This document shows positions 8,220 through 18,160 of a stretch of 64,000 nt of DNA, in pieces (positions within the stretch are counted from its first letter, which is position 1; each line of letters starts with the position of its first letter). A program made the translations under genes and the position numbers. This DNA is from an uncultured Opitutales bacterium. GTDB lineage: Bacteria; Verrucomicrobiota; Verrucomicrobiia; Opitutales; Intestinicryptomonadaceae. The stretch lies in the NCBI GenBank assembly GCA_944389195.1, contig CALXLM010000011.1, forward strand, positions 1-64,000, written 5' to 3'. A model generated the notes under the pieces. That model saw only the letters and a program-made list of their open reading frames with translations, searched no databases and was not told where the DNA came from.

Positions 8220-8897
8220 ATGAAAACAACGCTAAAAATATTGGTTGCAGCCTTTGCGGTTTCCTTCGTTCCGGGAACGCGCGCCGCGTTTGCCCAGTCG
8301 GCGGCGAATCTTCCAGAAAAAACGACGTCCACTTTTGCGCAGATGTTTTCGGACATAGTTTTTTTCAGCCCTCAGGAAGCCTTGGCGGCATATATCGGAA
8401 ATTGGAGCGGGTCGCAGTCCCTTTATGTAGGCGACCGCCAAATATCTACGACTGTCGTGGAGCAAAACTATTATCCGGCGCGCGAGACTTCCGGCTTGAG
8501 GCTTGTCGGAAGCGGAAAAATCATAGGCGGTAAATCTTCGATTCCTACGCGCAGCGTGATGTATATCGAAAACGGCAAACTCTGCCTCGACATATTTACT
8601 ATAGACAACATATTGTCGCCGTACGTCGGGATTGTGGACGGAAGCAAGGTAATATGGGTGCCCAGGCATTTCTTTTTCCTTTACGACGTACAAACGGATT
8701 CGTTTTTCAACTCCTCCGACGGCCTAAAGATGGAGTCTTCGGGGATTAAATTTGTGTCTTTGCCAAAAAATGGTTTTGAGGGATATCTCGAGATAAGCTC
8801 CGTCCTTATACGCGGGCAGACGATATACTCCACCGACAAGGTCAATACCACCCGCAGCGCGAAATTCGAGTTTACGGGATCCAAGCTGCAGGATTAG
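8220..8897 (+). CDS. Secreted protein of unknown function
   Basis: I do not recognise this 225-residue protein. The N-terminus is a clear Sec signal peptide (Lys at 2, hydrophobic core, probable cleavage after the AAFAQ region near residue 26). The mature part begins with a helix-like stretch, followed by many short beta-prone segments starting at YIGNWSGSQSLYVG, reminiscent of lipocalin-like or DUF1579-like barrels, but I cannot assign a family. No Cys lipobox is present, so it is probably periplasmic or secreted. Its ATG follows the holin-like stop directly (TGAATG) and hrpB begins 13 bases downstream, so the three genes are probably co-transcribed. Confidence 0.7.
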   Translation: MKTTLKILVAAFAVSFVPGTRAAFAQSAANLPEKTTSTFAQMFSDIVFFSPQEALAAYIGNWSGSQSLYVGDRQISTTVVEQNYYPARETSGLRLVGSGKIIGGKSSIPTRSVMYIENGKLCLDIFTIDNILSPYVGIVDGSKVIWVPRHFFFLYDVQTDSFFNSSDGLKMESSGIKFVSLPKNGFEGYLEISSVLIRGQTIYSTDKVNTTRSAKFEFTGSKLQD

Positions 8898-8910
8898 GCG
8901 GCTCATCCAG

Positions 8911-11436
8911 ATGACGGAACTGCCCATAGATTCGCTTAGGGCCGGCGTTTATTCCGCCATAGACAGTGGCGTCAGGCGGATTGTCGTATCTGCTCCTACG
9001 GGGTCGGGCAAATCGACGCGCCTGCCGGCGATGATTTGCGACAAGGTTGGGGGGCGCGTGCTTGTGCTTCAGCCCCGCCGCGTTGCGGCGCGCATGCTGG
9101 CAAAGGGTGTTGCCTCCATTTTCGGAATGGGCGACTCCGTGGGGTGGCATGTCAGGTTCGACAAGCATTACTCAAAAGACGCAAAAATCGTGTTTCTTAC
9201 CGAGGGCATTTTGGCGCGCATGCTGCTTTCGGACCCTTGCTTGGAGGGCGTTTCCGCGATAGTGTTCGACGAGTTCCACGAGCGCAATATATACGCCGAC
9301 ATTTCTTTGGCGCTTGCCTTGCGCTGCCAGGAGACTTCCCGCCCTGACTTGCTTTTGGCGGTTTGTTCAGCGTCGATGGATTCGGGCGCTATAGCGTCAT
9401 ATTTGGGGAATGCCGTTGAATTTGAGTGCCGTTCCCGGCAGTTTCCGGTCGATGTGGAGTATTCGCCTCCGAAGGATCGCAACGCGCGCGTTTGGGATTT
9501 GGCAGCGCGCGAATTTGAAAGGCTGTCGAAAGAGGAAAAGGACGGCAACTTTCTCATATTTATGCCGGGAGCTTACGAGATAGGTAAGACAGTCTCCAAA
9601 ATTTTGGAAAGTCCGGCCTCAAAGGGGTTCGACGTTTTGCCGCTTCACGGAGATTTGCCTCCCGCCCAACAGGATTCCGTGCTGTCGGCGGGCAGTAGGC
9701 GCAAGGTTATAGTTTCGACAAACGTGGCCGAGACGTCGCTTACCATTGAGGGCGTAAGATTCGTAATCGATTCGGGGTTTGCGCGCGTGGCGCGTTTTGA
9801 CTCCGCGCGCGGGGTGAACACTCTGTTATGCGAGCGCATAAGCCTTGCGAGCGCTACGCAGCGCGCCGGAAGGGCGGGGCGCACCGCCCCGGGCCGGGCG
9901 GTTAGGCTTTGGAGAAAAAGCGACGAGCCGAATTTCGATAAACATACGCCCTCCGAGATATCGCGCATCGATTTAAGCCAGATTGTGCTTTGGCTTTCCG
10001 CGGCGGGTTTGTCGATGGACAGTCTGAAACTTTTTGAAAATCCCCCGCCCGAAGCTTTGCAAAGGGCGCGCCTTTCGCTGAAAAGGCTCGGCGCCGTCGA
10101 TTCCGGCGGCAGGATTACAAAATTGGGGCGCGATATGGCGTCGTTTCCCGTACAGCCGAGGTGCGCAAGGCTTTTAATAGAAGGCGCGCGCAGAAACTGC
10201 CTCGAAAAAATCTCCCTGATTGCCGCGCTTGACGATGTGGGAAGAATAAAGTTTCCCCTTGACGACGCCTTTGCTGAAAACGGGCGCGACGCTCTTGTGG
10301 GAGACGCGAAAAGCGAACCCGAGGAAATCGCCCGCCTTTGCGAAATAGCCCGCCAAAATTCCTTTTCGGAGTCCTTCTGCCGGCGCGCGGGAATACACTG
10401 CGGAAACGCTCGCAAAGCGGTGTCGGTTGCGTCAGATTTGGAAAGGCTGGCGCGCAGGTTTTCTTCGCCGGGGCGAGATACGGGCGCCGGAGGCGAAATA
10501 TCAAAGTGCGTTTTGTGCGCATATTCCGACATGGTGGGCGTGCGCCTCAACAGGGGAACTTTGGCGTGCAGATTTTCTGGGGGGCGCCGGGGGGAAATAC
10601 GGAAAGAGTCGCGCGCGTACGCGTCGGACATATTTGCGGCTCTTGAAATGAGGGAGCAAAACGTCGCAGGCGGAGTGTCGGTTTTGGCATCAATGATTGT
10701 GCCTGTTGAACGGGAAATGCTTGCAGAGCTGTTTCCTGAAGATTTTTCAAATTCGGTAGAGACAAAGTTCGACTCCGTTCACAGGCGCGTGGTTTCGGCT
10801 ACGTCGGTCAGGTTCGGCGACTTGGTTATCGAAGAGTCTGCGAGCGGATCTGTCGACCTTGACGAAGCCGCGAAAATTCTCCACGGGGAAATCATGGCGG
10901 GTCGATTGCAGCTCAAAAACATGGACGATGCCGCGCGCGATTTTATTGAAAGGGTGAATTTTGTCGCTTCCGCATGCCCCGAAAGCGGCATTTTGCCGAT
11001 AGACGATTCGGCAATATCCGACATTCTGTTGCAAATGTGCTTCGGCATGACTTCTTATGCCGAGGTGAAAAATTCCGACGTGCACTCCGCCCTGCGCGGG
11101 TGGCTTTCTTCTGGACAGCTTTCGCTTTTAAACTCGCTCGCACCGAGGTTCGCGGAATTTCCCCATTGCAAAAAGCCGTGTACAATACGCTACGACGCCT
11201 CCGCGCTCCGCGCCACGATATCGTCGTATTTCAGAAATTTCTACGATTTCGATCCGAAAAAAATAAAAATCTGCGGCGGCAAAATAAAACCCACTTTCGA
11301 GCTTCTCGCTCCGAGCGGGCGCCCCGTACAGACGACGCAGAATCTCGACGAGTTTTGGCGTACATCTTGGCTGTCTGTAAAAAAAGAGCTTAAGGCGCGC
11401 TATCCCAAGCATTTTAAACCGGGAGATTCGCGTTAG
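8911..11436 (+). CDS. hrpB: ATP-dependent helicase HrpB
   Basis: An 841-residue DEAH/RHA-family helicase, close to the usual HrpB length. Walker A is PTGSGKST (29-36), the Walker B box reads DEFH (120-123) and motif III is SAS (in AVCSASMD). The C-terminal helicase domain includes STNVAETSLTIEGV and QRAGRAGRTAPG. The end of the protein has the HrpB-specific C-terminal block: a GGKIKPTFELLAPSG segment, then RPVQTTQNLDEFW and a final RYPKHF. This distinguishes HrpB from HrpA. HrpB's biological substrate is poorly known; an RNA role is assumed. It converges with the purine permease gene, 13 bases apart. Confidence 0.95.
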   Translation: MTELPIDSLRAGVYSAIDSGVRRIVVSAPTGSGKSTRLPAMICDKVGGRVLVLQPRRVAARMLAKGVASIFGMGDSVGWHVRFDKHYSKDAKIVFLTEGILARMLLSDPCLEGVSAIVFDEFHERNIYADISLALALRCQETSRPDLLLAVCSASMDSGAIASYLGNAVEFECRSRQFPVDVEYSPPKDRNARVWDLAAREFERLSKEEKDGNFLIFMPGAYEIGKTVSKILESPASKGFDVLPLHGDLPPAQQDSVLSAGSRRKVIVSTNVAETSLTIEGVRFVIDSGFARVARFDSARGVNTLLCERISLASATQRAGRAGRTAPGRAVRLWRKSDEPNFDKHTPSEISRIDLSQIVLWLSAAGLSMDSLKLFENPPPEALQRARLSLKRLGAVDSGGRITKLGRDMASFPVQPRCARLLIEGARRNCLEKISLIAALDDVGRIKFPLDDAFAENGRDALVGDAKSEPEEIARLCEIARQNSFSESFCRRAGIHCGNARKAVSVASDLERLARRFSSPGRDTGAGGEISKCVLCAYSDMVGVRLNRGTLACRFSGGRRGEIRKESRAYASDIFAALEMREQNVAGGVSVLASMIVPVEREMLAELFPEDFSNSVETKFDSVHRRVVSATSVRFGDLVIEESASGSVDLDEAAKILHGEIMAGRLQLKNMDDAARDFIERVNFVASACPESGILPIDDSAISDILLQMCFGMTSYAEVKNSDVHSALRGWLSSGQLSLLNSLAPRFAEFPHCKKPCTIRYDASALRATISSYFRNFYDFDPKKIKICGGKIKPTFELLAPSGRPVQTTQNLDEFWRTSWLSVKKELKARYPKHFKPGDSR

Positions 11437-11449
11437 CATTGCCGCCTGT

Positions 11450-12775
11450 TTAGGACATTGCCACAAACAGGCACATTGCCGCAAAAAGCATCCATGTGGA
11501 GTACCTTATCTCTTTGATGCGCCCTGTCGATACGAGAATCAGGGTGTACGCGATTATGCCGAAGGCGAAACCTTCGGATATTTTGAATGACAGCGCGACA
11601 ATCATCATGCAGAAGAACGCTGGAATGGCCTCGCTGAGATCGCTGAATTTTAAGTCTTTCATTCCCTGCATCATCATTATGCCAACTATCACGAGGGCCG
11701 GGGCTGTCGCGGCCGCCGGGACGGCGTTGATTAGCGGCTCGATAAACATCGAGAGCAGAAAAAGCAAAGCCACCACGACCGCCGTAAGCCCGGTTCTTCC
11801 GCCAGCCTCTATGCCGGACGCCGACTCTACATAGGTTCCGGTTGTCGATGTTCCGAGAGCCGCCCCTATAATAGTGGCGCTAGCATCAGCCGCAAGTGCG
11901 CGTCCAAGCTTGTCCATGTGCCCGCTTTCGTTCATCATGCCGGTTCTCCGGCCGAGTGCGACGACGGTTGCGAGAGTGTCGAACATATCCAAGAAAAGAA
12001 GTATCAGTATAATGGGAAAAGCCTTTTTAAACTCCCTGAACGGGTAGAGCCAGTCGAGCTGCATAAACGTTTCAGATATGCCGTGGGGGAGCGAAAAAAC
12101 TGCGTCGGGCATTATGGCCATTTTTTTTCCCTCAGAATCCGTCGCAAAAAATGCCGTCAGGGTAAGTATGAATATTGTGGCGATTATCGCCGGCCGAAAC
12201 TTAAGGCATAGCAAAATCGCCGTCAGCCCTATTCCGAAAAGCGCAAACAGGCATTCTGGAGACATTATGGCGCCCGCCGTCACAAGGGTACTGTGGTTGC
12301 CGACTATTATCTTTGCGTTTTGAAGCCCGAAAAATGCGATAAACATTCCTATGCCGGCCTGCAAGCCTATCTGGAGCGCGCGAGGAACGCCGAGAATGAG
12401 TTTTTCGCGTATTCCCGTCACGGATATGATTAGAAAAAAAACGCCGTTGTAAAACACGAGGGCGAGTGCCTCCTGCCATTTTATGCCCATGCCTACGCAT
12501 ACGAGGATTGCGAAATAGGTGTTCGAGCCCATGGCGGGCGCAAGTGCTATCGGCATGTTTGTCAGCGCCGCCATAAACAGGCAGCCGATTGCCGATGCGA
12601 GCGCGGTCACGGTCACGAGAGTTGGTTTGTCCATACCCGCCGCGCCGAGTATCGCCGGATTGACGGCCAATATGTACGACATCGTCGCGAAAGTCGTAAA
12701 TCCCGCCACGATTTCCGTGGAAAGAGAAGTCTTGTTTTCTTTAAATTTGAAGATTTTTTCTAAAAATTTTGTCAT
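11450..12775 (-). CDS. NCS2-family purine permease (AzgA/PbuG type)
   Basis: A 441-residue inner-membrane transporter with about 12-14 hydrophobic segments. It belongs to the AzgA-like branch of NCS2, which imports adenine, guanine or hypoxanthine by proton symport. Signature stretches are the N-terminal [16 protein letters not shown], the [13 protein letters not shown] segment (family consensus APGMGxNAYF), [17 protein letters not shown] and the [22 protein letters not shown] block, which contains the substrate-binding Glu region. Its ATG overlaps the yifB stop (ATGA). The exact purine cannot be read from sequence. Confidence 0.9.
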   Translation of the reverse strand: MTKFLEKIFKFKENKTSLSTEIVAGFTTFATMSYILAVNPAILGAAGMDKPTLVTVTALASAIGCLFMAALTNMPIALAPAMGSNTYFAILVCVGMGIKWQEALALVFYNGVFFLIISVTGIREKLILGVPRALQIGLQAGIGMFIAFFGLQNAKIIVGNHSTLVTAGAIMSPECLFALFGIGLTAILLCLKFRPAIIATIFILTLTAFFATDSEGKKMAIMPDAVFSLPHGISETFMQLDWLYPFREFKKAFPIILILLFLDMFDTLATVVALGRRTGMMNESGHMDKLGRALAADASATIIGAALGTSTTGTYVESASGIEAGGRTGLTAVVVALLFLLSMFIEPLINAVPAAATAPALVIVGIMMMQGMKDLKFSDLSEAIPAFFCMMIVALSFKISEGFAFGIIAYTLILVSTGRIKEIRYSTWMLFAAMCLFVAMS

Positions 12776-14307
12776 GCTGTTCTGTCGAGAGAGCGGTAGT
12801 TTATGGCTTCAAGAAGGTGCTGGGTTTGAATATCGTCTGACGATTCGAGGTCGGCTATCGTGCGCGACACTTTTAGGATTCTGTCCCATGCGCGCGCCGA
12901 CAAATTCAGCTCTTCCATGGCAGCCGACAGTATTTCGGCCTGTTCGCTTCCGAGGGCGCAGAATTTTCTGATGTCGGCCGCCCCCATGGAGGCGTTTATT
13001 TTTGCGGTTCGAGGGTCTGCGCCGAAGCGTTTTTTCTGGATTTCCCTCGCGGCCGCGACGCGTTTTCTTATTTCGGCCGATTCCTCCCCGCATTCTTTGG
13101 AGCGCAGCTCGCTTATTGGAATGGCGGAGGCTTCGATATGGATGTCAATTCTGTCGAGCAGCGGGCCGGAAAGCCTCGAGCGGTAGTTTTGTATTTGCTG
13201 GGGCGTGCATGTGCATCTGTGTTTGGGGTCGCCAAGGTGTCCGCATTTGCACGGATTCATCGCTGCCACAAGCATGAAGTTGCATGGCAGTGAGGTCTTT
13301 CCGGCCGCGCGGGATATGGTTATTTTGCCGTCCTCCATCGGCTGGCGGAGATTGTCGAGAATGTTTCCAAATTCCGGAAGCTCGTCGAGAAAAAGAACGC
13401 CGTTGTGCGCGAGCGATACTTCGCCGGGTTTCGGGTTCGGACCTCCCCCGCAAAGTCCCACTTTGCTTACCGTATGGTGAGGCGACCTAAACGGGCGTCT
13501 GAAGCACTTGTGCTCGTTTGAGCGCGTGAGCCCGGCGGCCGAATATACGCCGAGTATCTCGAGAAATTCGTCGAGCGACGGGGCGGGCATGATGGACGGT
13601 ATGCGCTTTGCTATCATGCTCTTTCCGGACCCCGGAGGCCCTATCATGAGTATGTTGTGCCCGCCGGCGACGGCCACTTCCACGGCGCGCCGAACGGCGT
13701 GCTGCCCCTTTACGTCGCGGAAGTCCGGCATGGAGGAGTCTTCAAATTCCCGCCGGAAGGGGGAATCTTTGGAGCGCATTGGAACAAGCGGGCGCGTTCC
13801 GTTGAAAAATTCGGCAAGTTCGCGCAGGTTTTTTGCGGTATAAACTTCAATGTCCTCCACGAGCGCGGCTTCCGCCGCGGAATCCGGAGGAAGAATTACG
13901 CCGCGCATTTTTTTTGCGCGGGCCAAAAGCGCGAGAGAAACGCCCCCGCATATTGCGCGGAGCTCCCCCGAAAGGCTCAATTCGCCGGCGATTATAAAAT
14001 CGTCCAGCCTGCCGGAGTCGATGTTTCCGGTTGAGGCAAGTATTCCCAGCGATATCGGAAGGTCGTAAATGGGCCCTTCTTTTTTTATGTCTCCCGGAGC
14101 GAGATTGACCGTCATTTTTGTCGTCGGCATCGAGAATCCGCTGTTTGACATGGCCGATGAAACCCTGTTTATCGACTCCTTTACGGCGGCGTCCGGCAGG
14201 CCGACGATAAACGTTCGCGGTTCTCCTCTTTCGCCCGAATTCACTTCGACCTCTACGGGAAGCGCCTCAACGCCCAACAAGGCCCCCGATTTTACCCTCG
14301 ACAACAT
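12772..14307 (-). CDS. YifB/ComM-family Mg-chelatase-like AAA+ ATPase
   Basis: A 511-residue protein with the standard three-part ComM layout: an N-terminal Lon-substrate-domain-like region (about 1-165, with [19 protein letters not shown]), an AAA+ domain with Walker [10 protein letters not shown] (about 222-230) and Walker [12 protein letters not shown], and a C-terminal Mg-chelatase helical region with an AMNPCKCG zinc-knuckle-like block. ComM is a hexameric branch-migration helicase acting in integration of transformed DNA in competent bacteria; many non-competent bacteria also carry it. It lies upstream of the purine permease, overlapping by four bases. Confidence 0.92.
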   Translation of the reverse strand: MLSRVKSGALLGVEALPVEVEVNSGERGEPRTFIVGLPDAAVKESINRVSSAMSNSGFSMPTTKMTVNLAPGDIKKEGPIYDLPISLGILASTGNIDSGRLDDFIIAGELSLSGELRAICGGVSLALLARAKKMRGVILPPDSAAEAALVEDIEVYTAKNLRELAEFFNGTRPLVPMRSKDSPFRREFEDSSMPDFRDVKGQHAVRRAVEVAVAGGHNILMIGPPGSGKSMIAKRIPSIMPAPSLDEFLEILGVYSAAGLTRSNEHKCFRRPFRSPHHTVSKVGLCGGGPNPKPGEVSLAHNGVLFLDELPEFGNILDNLRQPMEDGKITISRAAGKTSLPCNFMLVAAMNPCKCGHLGDPKHRCTCTPQQIQNYRSRLSGPLLDRIDIHIEASAIPISELRSKECGEESAEIRKRVAAAREIQKKRFGADPRTAKINASMGAADIRKFCALGSEQAEILSAAMEELNLSARAWDRILKVSRTIADLESSDDIQTQHLLEAINYRSLDRTA

Positions 14308-14421
14308 GTTTGCTTTTCTTTGAAAAAATTTACTGTCCGCAGCTTTTATTAGTTTGGGCGTTTCTTGTCAAAATAGTTTTATGCTTGAACGCAAATTTTG
14401 CTCCGGTATTTTTTTACGGCG

Positions 14422-14928
14422 ATGATCGAAGATTTGAGACTTGCAGCCAAACTTGTATTGGAAAAGTGCGTCGAACGCGGATTGACCGCATGCGCGGCGG
14501 AATCGTGCACTGGCGGCCTTGTGGCTTCGTCGATAGTTGCCGAACCCCATGCGAGCCGGTTTTTTCTCGGATCGGCGGTGGTGTATTGCGACGCCGCAAA
14601 GGAGAGGATTCTCAAGGTTAAAGACGAAACCATCGAAAGGCATTTCGCTGAAAGCCCGGAATGCGCCCGCGAAATGGCGGAGGGGGCAGCGCGCCTTTTC
14701 GGCGCGGATATATCTGTTTCAACTACTGGATTTCTCGACGGAAACACCGGCAACCGTCCGGCCATTCTGTCGGGAAACGTATTTCTTTCGGTGTGCGTGC
14801 GAAACCGGGAAAACGGTGGTTTCAACTTCGATTCGTTCTCGCTTATGCTCGATCCGGAACGCCCGCGCAACGAAAATAGGGAAAAGGCGGCGCTGGCCGC
14901 GCTTAATCTTCTTTTGTCGAAACTTTAA
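14422..14928 (+). CDS. pncC: CinA C-terminal-type nicotinamide-nucleotide amidohydrolase
   Basis: A 168-residue stand-alone CinA C-terminal domain, matching E. coli PncC in length. It deamidates NMN to NaMN in pyridine nucleotide salvage. The conserved AAESCTGGLVASSIV block (about 24-38, with the catalytic Ser-Cys-Thr-Gly-Gly), FLGSAVVYCDAAK and GAARLFGADISVSTTGF are visible; the family usually reads GIAGP where this protein reads TGFLDG. The ATG at 14422 is chosen over an upstream TTG at 14398. It sits 19 bases before sppA and may share its transcript. Confidence 0.88.
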   Translation: MIEDLRLAAKLVLEKCVERGLTACAAESCTGGLVASSIVAEPHASRFFLGSAVVYCDAAKERILKVKDETIERHFAESPECAREMAEGAARLFGADISVSTTGFLDGNTGNRPAILSGNVFLSVCVRNRENGGFNFDSFSLMLDPERPRNENREKAALAALNLLLSKL

Positions 14929-14947
14929 CGCATAGGCCCGTTTTATT

Positions 14948-16708
14948 ATGAAGTATCTGCTGAATTTTTTTTCGTCACTGGCGGCAAATCTTTTTGCGCT
15001 TGCCATATTCTTTCTGGCAATTCCCGCAATCCTTCTGGTTATTTTGGGCATAAAGGCGGCAATGTTCGACTCGGACGCCCCGAGAGTTTCGCCGGAAGGC
15101 AAATATGCGCTCGTAATAGACATGTCCAAAGGCATTTCGGAATATCCGCACGCCGAGGGCTCGTTTTCAAATGTCGTGAGGGCAGACTTTTCCCAAAGCA
15201 CATATTCGGTATGCTCGAAAATCGAGGCCGCAGCTTCAGACCCTTCTGTCGCGGTGGTGTTTCTTACCGGATCTTTCGAGAATTCTCCAGTTTCGACCTC
15301 CTACGCGCAGATTGCCGAGGTCAGGGAGGCTCTCGCCAAATGCGTCCAGTCTAAAAAGGAGGTCGTCGCCTACCTTGAAAGGCCGTCGCTGCGCGACTAC
15401 TTTCTTGCAAGCGCCGCCACGACCGTTGCATTGGCCCCGTTTTCGGAGCTCGGGTTTAAGGGAATCGGCGGAAATACGATGTTTTTCGGAAACGCTTTTA
15501 AAAAATACGGCGTCGACGTGAAAGTGGTAAAAGTGGGAAAGCTCAAAAGCTTCGGCGAAATGTTCACCTCCGACAAGATGTCGCCTCCGGTGAGGGAAAA
15601 TTACGAAGACCTGCTGCTTTCGGTTTGGGATTCGGTTTCATCGAAAATATCCGCTTCGAGAAAATTGGGGCGTGACAGGCTTTCTCGGATATCCGGCACG
15701 CTCGCAATTCTTTCCTCCCGGGAGGCAAAATCCGTGGGGCTTGTTGACAGGCTGATGTACCGCGACGAAATAGTGGCTTTTATGTCGGAGAAAGTAGGCG
15801 TTTCCGGCGGCACATTCAAGCAGTTGCCGATAAGGTCATACTCGCCCAGAAAAACGCGTTCGCCCAAAAGCGTTGCGGTTGTTTACATGAACGGGGAAAT
15901 ATCCGACGCTTCCCCGGCAATAGGAATAATAGACGTGCGCTCTTATTCCGACCTCCTGCGCGAGCTGCGCTTGGACGAAGATGTCGGGGCGGTTGTTTTG
16001 CGCATAAACAGCGGCGGGGGCGGCGCATACGCAAGCGAGGCTATCCGCAGGGAGGTCGAGTTGCTCGCAAAGTGCAAACCTGTCGTGGCTTCCGTAGGCG
16101 GGATAGCCGCAAGCGGAGCCTATTGGATATCGACCGCAGCCAATAAGATAGTGGCCGACAGCGAAAGCATAACAGGTTCGATAGGAGTGTTTTCGGCGCT
16201 GTTTTCAGCCCGCGAATTGGCCGCCGGCTTCGGAGTGACGTTTGATTCCGTAAAAACCTCGCCTATGGCCGATATTGGAAGCGTTGCGCGCCCGCCGACA
16301 GAATCGGAAATAGAAAGAATAAAAAAACTGACCGAAGGCGTTTACGACAGGTTTGTGAGCCTTGTTTCGTCGTCGAGAAATTTGCCAGCAGCCGAAGTCA
16401 TGAAACTTGCCGATGGCGGGGTTTATTCGGGGGAAAAAGCCTTTAAATTGAAGCTTGTAGACGCGCTTTGCGGATTGTCTGGGGCGGTGTCCATGGCAGG
16501 CCGATTGGCCGGCATGGACGGGACTCCGCCGGTCGAGGAATATCCGAAAATAGACAGTTTGAAATTGTTTATGGGTGCATTTTCGGACGAAAGTTCGCCG
16601 TTTGCAAAGTCGCTTAAACCTCTTTCGGACTTTCGGCGTTCGGTTGAAAACATTTTAAAATCCCCCGGAATATATGCCCGCGTGCCTTTCGATTTTGAGG
16701 TAAAATAA
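14948..16708 (+). CDS. sppA: Signal peptide peptidase SppA, 67-kDa type
   Basis: A 586-residue long-form SppA, anchored in the inner membrane by one N-terminal segment (about 12-36) with the catalytic part in the periplasm. It degrades cleaved signal peptides using a Ser-Lys dyad. Two tandem peptidase-S49 domains are present: the first carries the likely general base K200 in VGKLKSFGEMF, and the second carries the likely nucleophile S389 in GGIAASGAYWIS. The INSGGGGAYASEAI block (about 353-366) precedes it. Both catalytic residues are intact, unlike some PVC homologues. It follows pncC closely and converges with trmL. Confidence 0.93.
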   Translation: MKYLLNFFSSLAANLFALAIFFLAIPAILLVILGIKAAMFDSDAPRVSPEGKYALVIDMSKGISEYPHAEGSFSNVVRADFSQSTYSVCSKIEAAASDPSVAVVFLTGSFENSPVSTSYAQIAEVREALAKCVQSKKEVVAYLERPSLRDYFLASAATTVALAPFSELGFKGIGGNTMFFGNAFKKYGVDVKVVKVGKLKSFGEMFTSDKMSPPVRENYEDLLLSVWDSVSSKISASRKLGRDRLSRISGTLAILSSREAKSVGLVDRLMYRDEIVAFMSEKVGVSGGTFKQLPIRSYSPRKTRSPKSVAVVYMNGEISDASPAIGIIDVRSYSDLLRELRLDEDVGAVVLRINSGGGGAYASEAIRREVELLAKCKPVVASVGGIAASGAYWISTAANKIVADSESITGSIGVFSALFSARELAAGFGVTFDSVKTSPMADIGSVARPPTESEIERIKKLTEGVYDRFVSLVSSSRNLPAAEVMKLADGGVYSGEKAFKLKLVDALCGLSGAVSMAGRLAGMDGTPPVEEYPKIDSLKLFMGAFSDESSPFAKSLKPLSDFRRSVENILKSPGIYARVPFDFEVK

Positions 16709-16793
16709 TTCGACTTAAAAAAAGCGCGCAATTAAATAACGGGAATTTTTCGGAAAAAACGCGGGATAACGCCGGCGCTTCTCTTTCGCTATG

Positions 16794-17276
16794 CTATGTG
16801 CGCATTATTTGGCGCATGGCTTCATAAGCCGCAATTCCCGCCGCTGTCGAAAGGTTTAAAGAGCGCAATTCGGGGGTAAATTGCGGTATTTTAAGCCTGC
16901 GGGCAGCAAGGTCGTCGTGGACACATTGCGGGCATCCGCAATCTTCGGCACCGAAGAGCAGGCCGTCGCCGCGCTCGAATTTCCCGTCCCAAAGGCTCCT
17001 TTCAGATTTTGTGGTCAGAAGCCATATCCTCGAAAGGGGCGGAGCTAAAGGGGATTTCTTAAAACTTTCCCAATCCTTATGGTGCACTACATCGAGCTTA
17101 TACCAATAATCCATGCCGCTTCTTTTTAACTTTGAATCGGTTATGATAAAGCCCAAAGGATGGATCAGGTGGAGCCTGGCTCCTATTATGGCGCACATTC
17201 TGCCTATGTTTCCCGTGTTTTGCGGTATTTTCGGATTGTGCAAAATTATATGCAGAGCGGGAGTTTCGCCTTCCAT
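16794..17276 (-). CDS. trmL: tRNA (cytidine/uridine-34-2'-O)-methyltransferase TrmL
   Basis: A 160-residue SPOUT-class methyltransferase of normal TrmL length. It methylates the ribose at wobble position 34 of tRNA-Leu isoacceptors. Typical blocks are HIILHNPKIPQNTGNIGRMC (about 9-28), LIHPLGF, the LFGAEDCG motif (family: FGPETRGLP; here divergent, with an extra Cys pair) and the C-terminal trefoil-knot signature IPQFTPELRSLNLSTAAGI. It starts 3 bases after the smpB stop. The window also carries a tRNA-Leu(UAA), a likely substrate type. Confidence 0.92.
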   Translation of the reverse strand: MEGETPALHIILHNPKIPQNTGNIGRMCAIIGARLHLIHPLGFIITDSKLKRSGMDYWYKLDVVHHKDWESFKKSPLAPPLSRIWLLTTKSERSLWDGKFERGDGLLFGAEDCGCPQCVHDDLAARRLKIPQFTPELRSLNLSTAAGIAAYEAMRQIMRT

Positions 17277-17279
17277 TCT

Positions 17280-17756
17280 TTATCTCCGCCTAAAATCGGA
17301 CATCGCCCGGCGGGCCTCCATTTTCGCCTCGTTTTTCCTGATGGTCTGCCGCTTGTCGTAAAGCTTTTTGCCCACGCACAGGGCTATCAGAACTTTGGCC
17401 AGCGATTTTTTCAAATATATCTTCAACGGTATGATGGCCGTGCCGCCGGAATCGGTGGCGGACTTGAGCTTGAGTATCTCCCTCTTGTGCAGCAGCAGCT
17501 TTCTCGGACGCGTCGGATTGTGGTTGTTGATGTTCCCGAAATCATATTCGGAAATGTGGGCTTGGTACATAAAGGCCTCGCCGTTTTCTATGCGCACAAA
17601 GGCGTCGTTTATTTGGGCGTGCCCGGAACGCAAACTTTTTATTTCGGTGCCGGCGAGCGCTATGCCTGCCTCGAACGTTTCGCCCACAAAGTAATCCCTA
17701 TTCGCCTTTCTATTGCGAATTTCAACGCCTTTCTTTTCGAGATTGTTCTTGGCCAT
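17280..17756 (-). CDS. smpB: SsrA-binding protein SmpB
   Basis: A 158-residue SmpB, the partner that delivers tmRNA to stalled ribosomes. Conserved blocks are NRKANRDYFVGETFEAGIAL (about 14-33), TEIKSLRSGHAQINDAFVRI, EAFMYQAHISEY and RPRKLLLHKREI, followed by a basic C-terminal tail rich in Lys and Arg. The ATG at 17756 is preceded by AAAGGA, whereas an upstream in-frame start would add nine residues foreign to the family. It is followed by trmL 3 bases on. I found no tmRNA gene beside it. Confidence 0.95.
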   Translation of the reverse strand: MAKNNLEKKGVEIRNRKANRDYFVGETFEAGIALAGTEIKSLRSGHAQINDAFVRIENGEAFMYQAHISEYDFGNINNHNPTRPRKLLLHKREILKLKSATDSGGTAIIPLKIYLKKSLAKVLIALCVGKKLYDKRQTIRKNEAKMEARRAMSDFRRR

Positions 17757-17833
17757 TTCCTTTAACAAAAAGCCGCGCCGCAAATTTAATCATGCCGCGC
17801 GGCAAAAAGCCGTAATACGAGCCTGTTGTGGGG

Positions 17834-18052
17834 CTATTTTACCCCGTCTGAATGCGGGGAAAAAAGCTCGTATGAGATGTTTCCCCTTATTATTTCGAGC
17901 AGGGCTATGTCTTCAAGGGAGAGCTTTTCGAGCGATTCTACGGTGGGTTCGCTTCCGGCTTTCAGCTGTTTTACGCGGCGCGACACCACGTTTATGAGGA
18001 TATTCGGGTCGGGTATGATTTTCTGTGCCTGTTTTATGTAATCTTCTCTCAA
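17834..18052 (-). CDS. rpoZ: RNA polymerase omega subunit
   Basis: A 72-residue omega subunit, short but complete. The block NILINVVSRRVKQLKAGSEP (about 18-37) matches the conserved Rpb6/omega core, and the segment SLEDIALLEIIRGNISYE fits the C-terminal helix. It assists assembly and stability of the RNA polymerase core. The start is a TTG at 18052, supported by a strong AAGGAG seven bases upstream; there is no ATG alternative. It precedes smpB by 77 bases and may be co-transcribed with smpB and trmL. Confidence 0.88.
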   Translation of the reverse strand: MREDYIKQAQKIIPDPNILINVVSRRVKQLKAGSEPTVESLEKLSLEDIALLEIIRGNISYELFSPHSDGVK

Positions 18053-18083
18053 GATAGTACTCCTTGTTTTAATGAAGGGCGCA

Positions 18084-18111
18084 AATCTAACATAATGCCG
18101 TTGTGTTGCAA
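18084..18111 (-). promoter_or_regulatory. Probable sigma70-type promoter of rpoZ
   Basis: On the minus strand TTGCAA (18111-18106) and TAGATT (18089-18084) are 16 bases apart, upstream of a good ribosome-binding site and the rpoZ TTG start. It begins just after the terminator of the upstream transporter gene. Confidence 0.45.
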
Positions 18112-18117
18112 CAAAAA

Positions 18118-18144
18118 AAAGAGCCTTCCAGCAGAAGGCTCTTT
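18118..18144 (-). terminator. Intrinsic terminator of the nucleoside symporter gene
   Basis: GAGCCTTC/GAAGGCTC forms an 8-bp stem extended by A-T pairs, with a 5-base loop. On the minus strand it is followed by a run of T residues. It lies 17 bases after the transporter stop. Confidence 0.88.
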
Positions 18145-18160
18145 CTTTGATAAGGTTGGG

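Noticed and set aside
7731-8897. Prophage fragment suggested by a holin-like protein
   Set aside because: No endolysin, capsid, tail or integrase genes are near; the family is widespread on bacterial chromosomes.
16709-18160. tmRNA gene next to smpB
   Set aside because: No tRNA-like TTCGA-containing 3' end with CCA and no tag reading frame was seen in the gaps.
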